DNA of 64,000 nt from Haematobia irritans (GCF_050003625.1 NC_134398.1:104631253-104695252); one strand, 5' to 3'. Counted from the stretch's first letter, positions 10,085 to 21,567 are shown. Program-made: numbers and translations. The notes: generated by a model not told the origin, from the letters alone.

Positions 10085-11341
10085 AAGGGTGATATGGGCA
10101 AAATTTGGTCAATATAAACTTGACGTATTTCTTTCAATTTTGCATTTAAAAACCCTGAACACCCCTCATTTTGAAGGTGTTTGTGTGTAAAATGTTGCTC
10201 TTATTTTGATTTTGGAATTCACTCTTCAGTTGTCAAAATGCCGTCCAAGCAAGAAGAGCAGCGTATCAAAGTTTTGCTCGCGCATCGCGAAAATCCGAGG
10301 TACTAGCACGCAAAGCTGGCAAAATCTCTAAAAGTTGCCAAATCAACCGTTACAAATGTAACTAAAGTGTTTGGGGAACGTTTGTCGACAGCCAGGAAGT
10401 CTGGATCGGGGGGAAATCGAAAACCGGAAGCCGCTGAGACGACAAAGAGAGTTGGCGGTAGTTTCAAGCGAAACCCTAACCTCTCTCTCCAAGATGCCGC
10501 AAATAAGCTGGGTGTATCGTCTACAACCGTGCATCGAGCCAAAAAACGAGCTGGACTATCGACTTACAAGAAGGTAGTGACTCCAAATCGCGATGATAAA
10601 CAAAATACGACGGCCAAAGCGCGATCCCGGAGGCTGTACACGACGATGCTGACGAAGTTTGACTGCGTGGTAATGGACGACGAAACCTACGTCAAAGCCG
10701 ACTACAAGCAGCTTCAGCGACAGGAGTTTTATACGGCAAAAGGAAGGGGAAAGGTAGCAGATATTTTCAAGCACATAAAACTGTCAAAGTTCGCAAAGAA
10801 ATATCTGGTTTGGCAAGCCATCTGTACCTGTGGCTTGAAAAGCAGCATTTGCATAGCTTCCGGGACTGTCAACCAAGAAATTTACGTGAAATAGTGTTTG
10901 AATAAACGTCTGCTGCCTTTCCTGAAGAAACACGGTTGTTCCGTACTGTTTTGGCCGGATTTGGCATCTTGCCATTACGGTAAAAAGGCCATGGAGTGGT
11001 GCGCCGCCAACAACGTGCAGGTGGTTCCCAAGGACAAGAACCCTCCCAACACGCCAGAGCTCCGCTCAATTGAGAAATACTGAGCTATTGTCAAGCGGAA
11101 CCTAAAGAAGACCAAAAAAACTGCTAAGGACGAGCAGCAGTTCAAGGCAAACAGGCTTTCTGCGGCGAAGAAGGTGAGGCCCGGCAATTCGGATTTGGAA
11201 AAGCGAAAGCCTAACTGAATATTTTTCCTGAATTTTATACTAATTGAACTTGAAAAAGAAATTTAATTTGATTTTTTAAATAAACGATTTCACCTATTTG
11301 CACGCGTTTTCCCTTGACCAAATTTTGACCGTATCACCCTT
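10085..11341 (+). mobile_element. ITmD37E (DD37E) Tc1/mariner transposon in the BEL-1 LTR
   Basis: Starts AAGGGTGATATGGGCAAAAT and ends with the inverted counterpart (…TTGACCGTATCACCCTT), about 28 nt of imperfect terminal repeat. It is flanked by TA at 10083-10084 and 11342-11343. The intact 3' LTR at about 20340 carries the uninterrupted site (GTGTATATAAGGAAG), which proves the boundaries and the TA duplication. It encodes a disabled DD37E transposase. Confidence 0.95.
10238..11217 (+). pseudogene. DD37E transposase, disabled
   Basis: The start MPSKQEEQRIKVLL at 10238 soon meets a frameshift and stop near 10303. The helix-turn-helix and first catalytic Asp (VVMDDETYVK) are in 10367-10894. 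The second Asp (FWPDLASCHY) and the Glu (LRSIEKY) are in 10898-11083. I count 37 residues between that Asp and Glu, which defines the ITmD37E family known from mosquitoes and other insects. In-frame stops occur at TAG 10892-10894 and at TGA 11081-11083, the latter replacing the Trp after IEKY. The gene is non-functional. Confidence 0.93.
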
Positions 11342-11789
11342 TATAAGGAAGAATATTTTTGTAAATAAATTAGTATGAAAAGAGTACTCGTCTTGTTTGT
11401 TGATTATTCAAACATTTCGTCCTTCGAAAAGAAAAAAAATAAATTGAGATATCCCCCACCCGAGGTAAGATACTCAATACGAACCAGACCTAAAAAGTAA
11501 AACCAAATCCTCTGAGAAAGTAAAGATCAGGGAAGAAGCGTCCCCGTGGCTTAGACAACGGGAATAGAAAAAAGCCGAAGTAGGCATCAAAGTAAGAAAA
11601 AGCCAGAAGGGCTATAACAAAGTTAAAATAAACGCTAAACACGGCAATTATACAACAAGAAAAGCCAAAGGGGCTAAATCAGATAAAATAAAAAACTCCG
11701 AATATATATAAAAAGGCACAAAAGAAAAACAAAATAATACACATTTGGAAAAAAAATACAAGGAAAAAAAATAAAACGAAGGCAGATAG

Positions 11790-13960
11790 AATCACCCTCT
11801 ACAAAATTCAACAGCAAATACTCAAGGAAATGACGGAAATTTCCGAAAAACTGAAAACCGGAATGGTTAGAAAGGCGGCATTGGAAGCCTTGGACTTGGA
11901 CAGTCGCTAGAAATTAAAATGGACGAGGCAAAATTAAATGAGTACAAGTTAGGACTAATGCCCAAAGCAAACGATAATTATTTTAAAGATAATGTATGGG
12001 AGAGAATCGAGAGCACCTATGAAAGTTGCAAGGAACTCATACAGAAATTAAAATAAGAGCCCGAAAATAAGGAGGCAGTAATTGAGCGGCCAATAACAGA
12101 GCCAGTAAGAGAAGCAGTGGTCACAGAAAGACCAGGGAGTCAAGGGGCCAGCATGGAGTAAATGGCTGCGCTAAACGAAAGCATACGGATGCAGATTCAA
12201 TTCCACCAACAGCAATGGATGAGACAGCAAGAGGAATAGTTACGGCCACACCAACATTCGTAATATAAACATACAAACATTATTACCTATATGAATATAT
12301 GTATGCCACCCCAACATCCGTAATATAAACATACAAACATTCTTACTTATATGTATGTATGTACTCTTGCATATTGACATGTGCTTCCACTGCAATCAAA
12401 GCCAATCCTATAATTATATGGAATTAGATCAAACGACTTACTTTCATTTGTCCAATATTCTACCTTTATTGCAAATGCAACACTTTTCTTTCCACAACCC
12501 AAATTTAATTCATTGGAACGGCATCACTTCGATTGCTGTTGACCATAATTTGCTAACACAAGGATTTCGACAAATAAATTCCCGGTAATCAGTCTGGCCA
12601 AATGTTAATGTTCTCTTTTTCATTCTTGATTTATCCATATAAATAAGACTCATATTTTGGAGATATAACCAGTATTCATTTTGGTCATAATTGCGCATTA
12701 CCGCAATTCAATAAAGAGTATTCATAAAATAAAATAATGTTTTATTTTTCTTAAAAAAGAATAATAACATCATATCTAGGAATCTCAGAAACGAATGATG
12801 GAGCAGATGCTGCAAATGCAGGAAAAGAAGACCTTATGGGAGAAAGGGAGCTGGCAGCGGTGGTAGTTACCACACAAGGAATTAATGAGAAAAAAATGCG
12901 TTGCTGTCTCAATTCCGAAGGAAGATAATAAAGCTGTCCGATGCCGTGGATGTACAGACTTCTGGAGTTTCTAAATACGCATTGGAAACTATGAAGGCTA
13001 CGTGGGAAAAACAATTCGACGGCATCAAGCAACTGCATTTAGAACTTAGCACGGAGTATGGGATGGAAGATATAGAAGCCAAGATGAACGGAAAAATAGA
13101 AAACGTAATTGAGATAAGTGGCTTAAAGGAAGAAGCTCACGCTGTAGAGCTAAAAAGAATAGAGATACCATGTTTTAATGGAAACGTGGAGGAATGGAGT
13201 TCCTTCCACGACTTGTTTAAGAAAATGATTGATGGAAACAGGCAACTATCGGAGGTTCAAAAGCTGTACTATCTTAAAACTAACTTGAAAGGAGAGGCCT
13301 TCCGGTTGGTGCAGCACTTGCAGGTGACGGATGCGAATTATAATGCAGCGTGGGAATTGCTTGAAAAAAGATATAACAATAAGATAATTCTATTCACGAA
13401 GCTGATCGATAAAATTCTGGATCATCCGAATATAAACAGCCAATCAGCAGGAAGTTTGAGGAAGTTGTTGGACAGCGTGAATGAGAGTATTCATGCATTA
13501 AGAGCAATGGAGATTCCGTTGGATCATGCAGACCCAATTCTAGCCAGAATTGTAATACGGAAACTCGATAAAGATGGGCTCATTCAATACGAGCACATTG
13601 TAAAAAGATCAAAGGAAATTCAAAGGCTCACCGATGTGTTGGACTTTTTGGAACAACAATACCAAGCATTGGGAGCTTCAGAGGGCAGGAAGCAATTCAT
13701 CTCAGGAATATTCAAGCAGCAGGACGTATCTATATCGGCGGAAAGGAAACAGTGCAAGTTTTGCAAGTTCTTTGGTCACGACATTACTACTTGCGAGAAA
13801 TTTGCTGCACAAACATGCAACGAGAGGTATAGTTGGGTAAAGGCGGCCCAATTGTGCTTCAGATGTCTGCGAGTGCAAATGCCAGAAGTGCGGATTGAGT
13901 CATAACACCTTAATCCATTTGGAGAGAATAAGGAACTCGAAAGCAATGACAACCAACACA
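11790..13960 (+). pseudogene. gag: BEL-1 gag (interrupted)
   Basis: An N-terminal piece (about 11790-12240; motifs such as ESTYESCKELIQK) is frameshifted near 11905 and then broken by a foreign insert. The main piece, 12950-13905, matches the DUF1759 BEL/Pao Gag domain: FNGNVEEWSSFHDLFKKMI, LYYLKTNLKGEAFRLV and YNAAWELLEKRYNN. A C-terminal zinc knuckle (CKFCKFFGHDITTC) and a second Cys cluster (CFRC...CKCQKC region) follow, with a frameshift near 13880. The stretch 11415-11789 is leader with no coding signal. The ATG at 12901 is not the native start. Confidence 0.88.
12245..12770. mobile_element. Unclassified insert within BEL-1 gag
   Basis: Gag coding sense stops near 12240 and resumes near 12775. 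The intervening AT-rich segment begins with two tandem copies of about 63 nt (12245-12365, both containing CGTAATATAAACATACAAAC). It ends with TATAAATAAGACTC-like and CAATAAAG motifs that could be a promoter and a polyadenylation signal. This would suit a solo LTR or a small non-autonomous element, but I could not define target duplications. Confidence 0.4.
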
Positions 13961-14117
13961 GTAGCAAATGTTCTGCTGGCTACCGCCCAAGTTCGTATCA
14001 AATCCATACAGGGAGAATATCACATTAAGGGCATTAATTGACCAAGGATCTCAAATAACATCGGTATCACAAGACGCGGCACAGTTGCTACAACTACCAA
14101 GGATGAAGACAGGGCCC
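13961..14117 (+). pseudogene. BEL-1 protease region, 5' part
   Basis: Contains the retropepsin-like block ALIDQGSQITSVS (about 14030-14070), in which the usual D-S/T-G triad reads D-Q-G, a variant seen in BEL/Pao (DUF1758-type) proteases. It is cut at 14117 by the inverted-repeat insert and resumes at 14844. Confidence 0.8.
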
Positions 14118-14843
14118 AAATCACCGCAGTCGAAATCGAGTACTTCGTCTTCGTAATGTAGTTTACGCGGATCACCGCAGTCGTTATCGAATTGTTTCTA
14201 CTCGAAGTTGAACACGATAGGTAGCATGCTATCGAAAACGAAGTATGTGGTGATTTTTGAGCAGAAAAAAGGTAAACAAAAAGAAACAAGTAGTTGGTGA
14301 AAATGGAAGTATTTATGTATTTTGGCAAAATACATTTAAGAAAATATAATATTACTTGCATTTAGGGAAACGGAACAATGAAAGTAATGCTCAGTAGCCG
14401 CTTCAAAAAAACTCATTTTTCAAGAACCTATTTAAAAGCTTCTTTTGACAGACGAAAGCGTCTTTTAAATCTATGGATGTTAAAAACACAAATAGTTAAA
14501 AGCACTCACTTCAAAATAGAATCACAGGCAATGCTAAACGACTGATTTTGTCTCGAATATTTTTCCTTATTAATGCCACTTTGTACTCATCCTCTGAATC
14601 CGAAGACGAGGAAAACAAAAACACATGGATTCATAATAATTTTTACACATATACATATTTTGATCACAAAAAGTTATTTTGAAATCATATTTTGCTTCCA
14701 ATTTTTATTACCGTATTTTTACAGCAATGTAAAAAAAAGTAGTAGACAAAATAAATTACGATCGAATGCGGTGATCCAAAATTTTACAGCGATCGAAATG
14801 TTTCTCGATACGAAACAGAACTCGATGACGAATGCGGTGATTT
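14118..14843. mobile_element. Non-autonomous inverted-repeat element with nested TIRs (726 bp)
   Basis: The left end AAATCACCGCAGTCGAAATC is matched by the inverted right end (...ATGCGGTGATTT). A second inverted pair lies just inside: GGATCACCGCAGTCG near 14168 and CGAATGCGGTGATCC near 14763. The two tiers share the core ATCACCGCA, so each end carries two direct copies of it. There is no transposase-like ORF. The flanks are GC-rich (GGGCCC / GGCCCC), so the exact target duplication is ambiguous. It is a MITE-like element of unknown superfamily. Confidence 0.7.
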
Positions 14844-15117
14844 GGCCCCAGATGTAGGACTACGAGGTCTTGGAGAGACCATGGTGGGAGTGGCAAAATC
14901 AAAAGTATTGCTGGAAATAAGACCCAGATTTTTCAGTGATACCAAAATCAAAATCGAAGCACTGGTTCTGCCGAAGTTAGCTTCAGCTCATCCAGATAAT
15001 AACTTCCAGTACAATGTGGGAAGATGGAAAAACATTAGTCTGGCAGATCAGAACTTCAATAAGTTGGAAAGGATCGATCTAGTGATTGCGGCTGACCTTT
15101 TCCCGCAATTGTTGGAA
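14844..15117 (+). pseudogene. BEL-1 protease/linker continuation
   Basis: Continues the DUF1758 region: VLLEIRPRFFSDTKIKIEAL, WKNISLADQNFNKLERIDLV and AADLFPQLLE, which is the IDLLLGAD-type block of BEL/Pao proteases. It is cut after GAA at 15117 by the next insert. Confidence 0.85.
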
Positions 15118-16550
15118 CACCCAGAAAAAAAGTGCCTTCGAAACTAAAGGAAAAAATTTTCATCAATATAGTTTATCCATTTTATTTCCATTAAGGTAAA
15201 TTTTTGTGAAAAATAATAAAATTTACTCGTTTCAGTAAAAAAATCCTAAACTGTAAGCAGTTAGGAATAGTTCATTAACTAGAATAAGGCATGGAATTTT
15301 ACTCATACTATTTTCTTCGCTGGGTATAAGAATTTACTACTGAAAAAGAAAATTTTATTCACCGATAACAAAGCATGCGTAAAAATAAACAAAAACCGAA
15401 CTAAAACCAAGTTTCTTCAAAATTAGTAAAATTTCTTATAAAATGATAATTGCGACTTCCTATATAATAGAAAGTTTTTCATACATACGAACAACACTTG
15501 GCATAGAAAAATATTTTAGTTCATTCGTACTAAGAAGTATGCAATCCTTTCAAAACTTAAGGAAACACACTTGTTAGAATATAGGAAATTTTCCTAAATT
15601 TCTACTGTCTACCTGTAATCGATACCTGTCATCGTAATCGATGTGTTTGCGCGTGGGTGTAATCGATATATTTGCGCGTCGGTTGTTTTTTTAGTTGGAA
15701 TCGCGTTGTTTTGGTATACGGAGAGATTGTTAAAAAATAATATGGTAAAATAATATAATAAATAACAAATAAAATATATAAAATATTTGTTATTTTAAAT
15801 TAGTGAGAAAAATTTTCGTTTTTTTAAATAAATCTATCAATGTTCGTGATAGTGTATAAAGAAAGAAAACACCAGCAGAATAACAACCCTTTCATTTGTC
15901 TTCATTTTGGAATCTTCAATTATCAGGTAATATTCAGTGACGCTAACCTTTTGCAACAAAAATGTTTTATGATTTTTTATATTTCTAGGTATTGAAATTG
16001 TAAAAGGAGGACAAAATCGTTAGGCAGCAACTTATTAAAAGTGAAAAGTACAAGAAGAAGAAAAAGTGCGTTTTACAGTTGATAATATCACACGGAAATT
16101 GGAAATAGTGGAATAATAAACTAATATTTCAAAGAGATTCGATTCTGTTGATTCTTAATAAATATATTCAATATATTAATAAAACATGTTTTTATTGAAG
16201 ATAAAATTGCTTATAGAAATAAATAAAATTGTATTTAAAAACGAAGGTAAGCAGTTCTAATTATGAAGTAAAAGTTTTACCACAAATGTGTAAGATTTGT
16301 CGAAATGAATGAAAAAATTTCAATAAAATCATTCCATATATGAATTCAAATTAGTTAATTTTTTTCATTCTGTAGTATAGTGGTATATAAATATAGGAAA
16401 ATGTTAACTAATATATGGAATGCATTATTCCTAATTTCTACGAAAATCATATCGTTCAAACAAATAAAAATGTCTTTGGCGCTATACGAAGTTCAACTTT
16501 CTTCACAATTAGTTCATTTTAACTTAAAGAAGAGGTCACTTTTTTCTGGG
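15118..16550. mobile_element. 1.4-kb DNA element with CACCCAG termini in BEL-1
   Basis: The left end CACCCAGAAAAAAAGTG is inverted at the right end (CACTTTTTTCTGGGT). Removing the element with a 3-bp GAA duplication restores the BEL-1 reading frame (QLLEEGVRHDE), which supports the boundaries. The inside is very AT-rich, with no recognisable transposase. The 3-bp duplication and CAC terminus would suit a CACTA-like or Harbinger-like element, but the superfamily is not established. Confidence 0.65.
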
Positions 16551-19200
16551 TGAAGAAGGAGTGCGTCATGACGAGTCGATTGTGGGACAAAACACGAAAT
16601 TAGGCTGGATCCTGTCTGGAACAGATCGAATGAAGCCTGGAAACAACAACATAAGGCCTGCTGCAACAACAACGATTGAAAGGTTTTGGGAAATTGAAGA
16701 GATAGAGTATGAGGAAGCGCTTGTGGAAGATGACTATTGCTTAAAACTCTATGAAGATACAACACGAGTAGACTCTTCGGGAAGATTTGTAGTCAGATTG
16801 CCGTTGTCTGAAAACAAGGAATTGGGTGAATCACATAAAAGAGCAATGGCTAAGTTTTTGAGTCTGGAGAAAAAGCTGGAAGAATGTGCAGACTTGAGAG
16901 CATGAATATGTATATCCATGGGACACATGGTGAAAGCAGCTCGGGAGAAACAAGCGAAATACTATATGCCGCATCAAGCTGTGGTACGATAAACAAGTCT
17001 TACCACAAAGATAAGAGTGGTATTTGATGCATCATCGAAAACATCGAACGGAAAGTCCTTGAATGATATCTTTCTTACGGGGCCAAGACTGCAGAGAGAT
17101 ATATTCGACATTATTACCAAATGGAGATCATCAGCCGACGTGGAAAAATGTTCAGGCAGATAAAGATAGAAGAGGTCGACCAGGAATATCAATACGTACT
17201 CTGGAGAACTGGCAAGAACGAGCCAATTCAACAATATAAGCTGACCACAGTTACATATGGTACAACGTCAGCACTGTTTCTGGCTATAAGGACGCTAATG
17301 GAAATTGGTAAGAGATGTCAAAATGTAGACATAGGCCGAAGAATCCACGAAGATTTCTACATGGACGATTTGCTGACAGGAGCAGATTCAAGGGAAGAAT
17401 GCCTGGAAATTCAGAAACAAATATCGAGAGAACTGGAGACTTACGGGTTCCATCTAAGGAAATGGATCGAGGAAAATAAAGTATTGCAAATACAAGAGGA
17501 CGAGTTTCTTAAAACATTAGGGTTACAATGGAACCCCACTACGGATTGTTTCATCTTCAACATACAGATAGATGACGAAGATAAAATAACAAAGCGATTG
17601 GCGTTGTCGAGTCTAGCAAAGATTTTCGACTCGTTGGGATGGCTGACACCTGTTACAGTAACTGCTAAACTATTTATTCAATATCTGTGGAAGCAGCAAA
17701 TAGAATGGGACTTAGCATTGGAGGAAGATTTATGTGTTGAGTGGAAAAAATTCACGCGAAATTTGCAAGCGCAGAAAACCGTGAAAATACCCAGATGGTA
17801 TAATATAACACCAGCCAGTGGAGTGCAGCTACAAAAATTACGATAGTGGCCGCAAAAAGCAAGGTCAATCCGATCAAAAATGCCAAGACTCTTCCAAAAT
17901 TGGAACTTAGAGCTGCACATCTCCTAGCAAAACTACTGCAAAAGATAAGAAAAAGTGTGGCATCAGCGATAAAAGTTTATGCATGGAGTGATTCCATGAT
18001 TACGTTAGCATGGATAAACAACTCAAAAAATAAGGACAAATTTATGAAGAATAGAGTGGTGGATATTTAGGAACGAATCCCTGAAGGGAAGTGGGGATAT
18101 GTAAAATCAAAGGAAAACCCAGCAGATTTAGGCTCAAGGGGCGTTTCCCCTGAAACATTAGTAAACAACCATTTATGGTGGAATGGGCCTGAATGGCTAG
18201 TAAAGGATGAGATGGGATGGCAAAAAATGAACACGAATTCGACTGTGTCAGCAGCGACGCGAATTGCAGCAGAAGAACATTTCATGAAAGACATGAAATT
18301 TTCGTCATTTAAGAAGCAACAAAGAGTTATGGCGTACGTTCTCCGGTTTATATAAATTTTGAGAAGAAGAAATAAGCCAGGAAGTGAGCATTTGACAGCA
18401 GGAGAGCTTGAAGAAGCCGAAATGACAATAATTAAGCTTCATCAGGAACTAGAATGGCCGGCTGAGATAGAAGCAAATTAGATTTATTGTATCCGAAATT
18501 AGACAAAGCTGGAGTGATGAGGGTAGGAGGACGACTGCAATATTCAGCGTTGCCGTACAACCAGAAACATCAGATTATAATCCAAAAGTCGAGGTTAGCC
18601 GGGAACATCATACGACAGACACATTGTGAAACTTTACATGGGGGAATACGGCTAATGGAAAATGTGATTAGAAGGAAGTACTGGATTATCGGGGCAAAAA
18701 GCAGAATTAAGCTATGCATAAGATGCTGCCCAAAATGTGTACGCTATCGAGGTGAAGCAAGATGTCAATTGATGGGGGACCTACCAGCGTGTAGAGTGAA
18801 TATAAGCCAGCCATTTCAACATTGTGGAGTTATTATGCAGGACCAATTCAACTGAGATGTTCAAAAACTAGGGGAACTAAAACCATGAAAGGCTATGTAG
18901 CTGTATTTGTCTGCATGGTAATAAAGGCAGTGCATTTGGAAGCAGTTAGCGAACTTACCACGGATGCATTTCTTGCAGCGCTTGCGCGATTCTTTGCAAG
19001 AAGGGGCAAGGCAAGTGACATCTACTCGGATAACGGGACGAACTTCATTGGAGCATCAAAGCAACTAGACAAATATTATGTAGAAGCCTTGAAAAATAAC
19101 ACTAAAGTTGCATCAATTATGGAGAGTGAGAAAATAAGATGACATTTTATCCCCCGGCAGCTCCTCACTTCGGAGGAATATGGAAAACTCACGGCCAAAG
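16551..19200 (+). pseudogene. pol: BEL-1 pol: RT, RNase H and integrase (many lesions)
   Basis: Linker (NTKLGWILSGTD, RFVVRLPL) at 16561-16905. Reverse transcriptase 16980-17846 has [20 protein letters not shown] and the catalytic YMDD at 17358-17369. RNase H remains (LPKLELRAAHLLAKLL, YAWSDSMITLAWI) lie at 17846-18070, continuing through NPADLGSRG to about 18480. Integrase: zinc-binding HCETLHGG...CIRCCPKC at 18610-18740, then core blocks VKAVHLEAVSELTTDAFL-like and YSDNGTNF at 18900-19050, and APHFGGIW near 19170 just before the catalytic Glu region is lost. Breaks include frameshifts near 16905, 17130, 17846 and 18840 and stops near 18068, 18352 and 19140. Confidence 0.9.
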
Positions 19201-19783
19201 AGGGCACATAGGATCGAGATAAGGTCCACATCATTATCAATGGTGATGATGTGGACTATGATGGTGAACCTCAGCTTGGAGATGTCGTCTAAAGGTTCAT
19301 TTGTACAGGAACTGAATAGTTCCACAGCAATGTATTTGGACCCTATATCGCAAATCAATATGGCCTCATCGTCGTGGAATATGATCATATATTTTGAGAT
19401 GAAACCGTATTTGGATACTTTGGAGCTTGCTGCAGGTTTGGAGGTTACTGAACACGTCGAAGGAGATATGTCCAAAGCTGCAAACATTGGAGGACCAGTG
19501 CTGGTCGGTTATAAGAAATATGGAGCAAAAACTAAGTAAAATTAAGGCGAATAACCGTTTATTCATAAGGCAGGATAAACGACAGCGAAGCGGAGCTCAA
19601 CTGAAGTTTATAGGATTATTTCAACATTGGGCCTTCGATGTGATGGATGACGATGATCGCGTGGCAATGGAAAATAACATGAGAAATCTGTTGGCCAACC
19701 AACATGATCTTAAAGCATTAACAATGAAGCAGACATCAGTATTTGACTCTACGGTCAATCTGCTAAAAATAACAACAGATTAA
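19200..19783 (+). pseudogene. BEL-1 env-like remnant
   Basis: Downstream of integrase, in the place where some BEL/Pao elements carry a third gene. The frame at 19427-19783 has a basic furin-like site (KRQRSG, near 19575) followed by a hydrophobic/glycine stretch and a long helical segment with many Asn/Gln. This layout is that of insect retroviral Env proteins related to baculovirus F fusion proteins. The preceding frame (19200-19540) would be part of the surface domain. There are several frame breaks, and the C-terminal membrane anchor is not found before the LTR. Family placement is by motif layout only. Confidence 0.55.
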
Positions 19784-20079
19784 GAGTATTTCATTTCACA
19801 CTTTATGGAAGTAAATTCTATATTTGGACACATTGTTACCACAATGATTATGTATAGATTATTTCTAAATTAGATTATTCCTAAATAATACGTTAATGAT
19901 TATAAATTTATATAACTCAAACATTAGAACGTAATTATATAATACAGTCCACTAACTTAAGAATATAGCCCGGTAGAATGTTGAAAGATCTGGGCACTTA
20001 GCATTTATTTTTATTATCCTAGTATTAAAAATTCTCATTTTATAACAATGCTCAAAAAGAGGCAATATTAGACATTATT
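19784..20079. other. Non-coding end of BEL-1 before its 3' LTR
   Basis: AT-rich with no coding sense. A weak purine-rich tract (AAAAAGAGG near 20056) lies upstream of the LTR start. Confidence 0.5.
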
Positions 20080-20418
20080 TGTTCCGGCCGGCAGAATGTT
20101 CAAAATAAATATCTTTTGAACATGAATGCGATAACGTCGACAATAAAATATCTTAGAATTGGTCCCTATCATTAGATAGAGATTAGAGACGCATTTGTTT
20201 ACTTAGGATCGCCATAAAATCATTGTACTAGCTGATAAGAGCGCATGTGTATGGGATCTTAATGTAACAAAATAGATAAGAGATAGATAGCTGTGTGCGA
20301 CGATCAGTTGGTCTAATGCACAGGCAGTTTAGTTTGTAAGTGTATATAAGGAAGAATATTTTTGTAAATAAATTAGTATGAAAAGAATACTCATTTCGTT
20401 TGGTTGTTTACCCAAACA
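20080..20418 (+). repeat. 3' LTR of BEL-1 (about 339 bp, uninterrupted)
   Basis: Starts TGTTCCGGCCGGCAGAATG and ends ...CCCAAACA. It matches the split 5' LTR except for small indels (for example TAGATAGA versus TAGA) and scattered substitutions. It serves as the empty-site reference for the ITmD37E insertion. Confidence 0.85.
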
Positions 20419-20861
20419 GTTATTATGATAAGGAGGATAATGATCTATATAGCTCATTTTTTCACCCTTTAGTTATGGATCGTAATTGTATGTGTAAGTT
20501 TTGTTAGAACAAAACACACAAATAACAAGAATTAATTTCTTTTGTTTATAGAATAATTTACAAAAATAATATATTGAATATTTTTATAAGAAACGCATTA
20601 TTTCAAACAAAATTAAATAAAATTTTGGTTGCGCAATTTATTATATTTTTTTTTTGTTATTAAAATTTATTGACAATATCAATTATTTATTTAATTGAAT
20701 CAATCAAATAGTTGATTGATATTTGTCGCGAAATTAATTAAAATATTCATTGATTCAATTAAAACATTGATTGAATTTTATGTAAAAAAATAATCATTTT
20801 TTTTAATTGATTCAATCACACAATTAATTGATACCGTGACAAAAGTCAATTAAAACTTTAA
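20419..20861. repeat. AT-rich spacer with AATTGATTCAATTAA repeat patch
   Basis: From about 20680 to 20880 the words ATTGATTCAATTAA and TCAATTAAAAC recur several times, related to the patch at 7670-7830. No coding signal is seen. Confidence 0.5.
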
Positions 20862-20899
20862 TTGAAAATCGTGTTGGTTTTCAATCAAAAAAAGTGTCC

Positions 20900-21560
20900 T
20901 CAACCGATTGCATGTTACAACAAAACAATGTTTGGCAGCTCTTTCCAACATGAGACTGCGTCATGGGATCCACTCCTCCACCTCCTCGTTAAAAAGTTGG
21001 ACAAAAGTGTTCATAGTAAATATGAACAAATGATCAAAACCCGAAGCAACTGCAAACCATAAGCGACTTCCTATCGTTCGCGGAGAACTATTTTCATACT
21101 TTGGAAGCAATGGGATTCAAGGAAAAGACCTCTATCAATAGTTCCAAAACTTACTCCTTGGCTTCCCAGCCGAGTCCTGAAAGCCGACATTGCATCATTT
21201 CTAGGAAGTACTTTCACCAATTATACCGATGCCAGGAATTCGGTCTGCTCAGCACAAAACACCGTCTCAAGCTTGTACAGAGGCGGAAGTTTTGTGTAAA
21301 TTGCATTAGCAGCAGGCATTCCACTAAACAATGCACGTTTTGGTACGCTGCCAAAAATGTGGGAGAGAGCACTATTCACCTTGAACAGTTTCCGACACAA
21401 TCCTCTAATTCTTCAATTAAATCAATCAGAGAAGAGCACATGGACCATACCATGACGCCAGAATCAGCAACAACTTCCAACCAATCCACGCAATCTCGAC
21501 TCGAGATCGCAAGTCAACATATTTATGGAAAGCAGCACGATTCGGACTACCAGCTAGGTC
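20900..21560 (+). pseudogene. gag: BEL-2 gag, C-terminal part
   Basis: Shows the end of the BEL Gag domain (TASWDPLLHLLVKKLD) and then, after a break near 21062, the zinc-knuckle region (LYRCQEFG..., KFCVNCISSRHSTKQC). The N-terminal half and any 5' LTR are absent. Confidence 0.8.
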
Positions 21561-21567
21561 TACAACT

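Larger units (their letters stand above)
9863..11414 (+). repeat. 5' LTR of BEL-1, 5'-truncated and split by ITmD37E
   Basis: Segments 9873-10084 and 11342-11414 match the 3' LTR at about 20117-20418 (shared phrases AACATGAATGCGATAAC, GACGATCAGTTGGTCTAATG, AAGAATATTTTTGTAAATAA). The first 38 nt or so of the LTR are missing at the junction with the mariner. The LTR end is taken as ...CAAACA at 11414. The following TTTCGTCCTTCGAA may be a decayed primer site; I cannot assign its tRNA. Confidence 0.85.
9863..20418 (+). mobile_element. BEL/Pao LTR retrotransposon BEL-1 (inactive, with nested insertions)
   Basis: Bounded by a damaged 5' LTR (9863-11414) and a 3' LTR (20080-20418) that share long near-identical stretches. 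Between them lie gag, protease, reverse transcriptase, RNase H, integrase and an env-like remnant, all on the plus strand, in BEL/Pao order. At least four insertions interrupt it: ITmD37E in the 5' LTR, an unclassified insert in gag (12245-12770), a small inverted-repeat element in the protease (14118-14843) and a 1.4-kb inverted-repeat element (15118-16550). Many stops and frameshifts show it is old. Confidence 0.9.
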
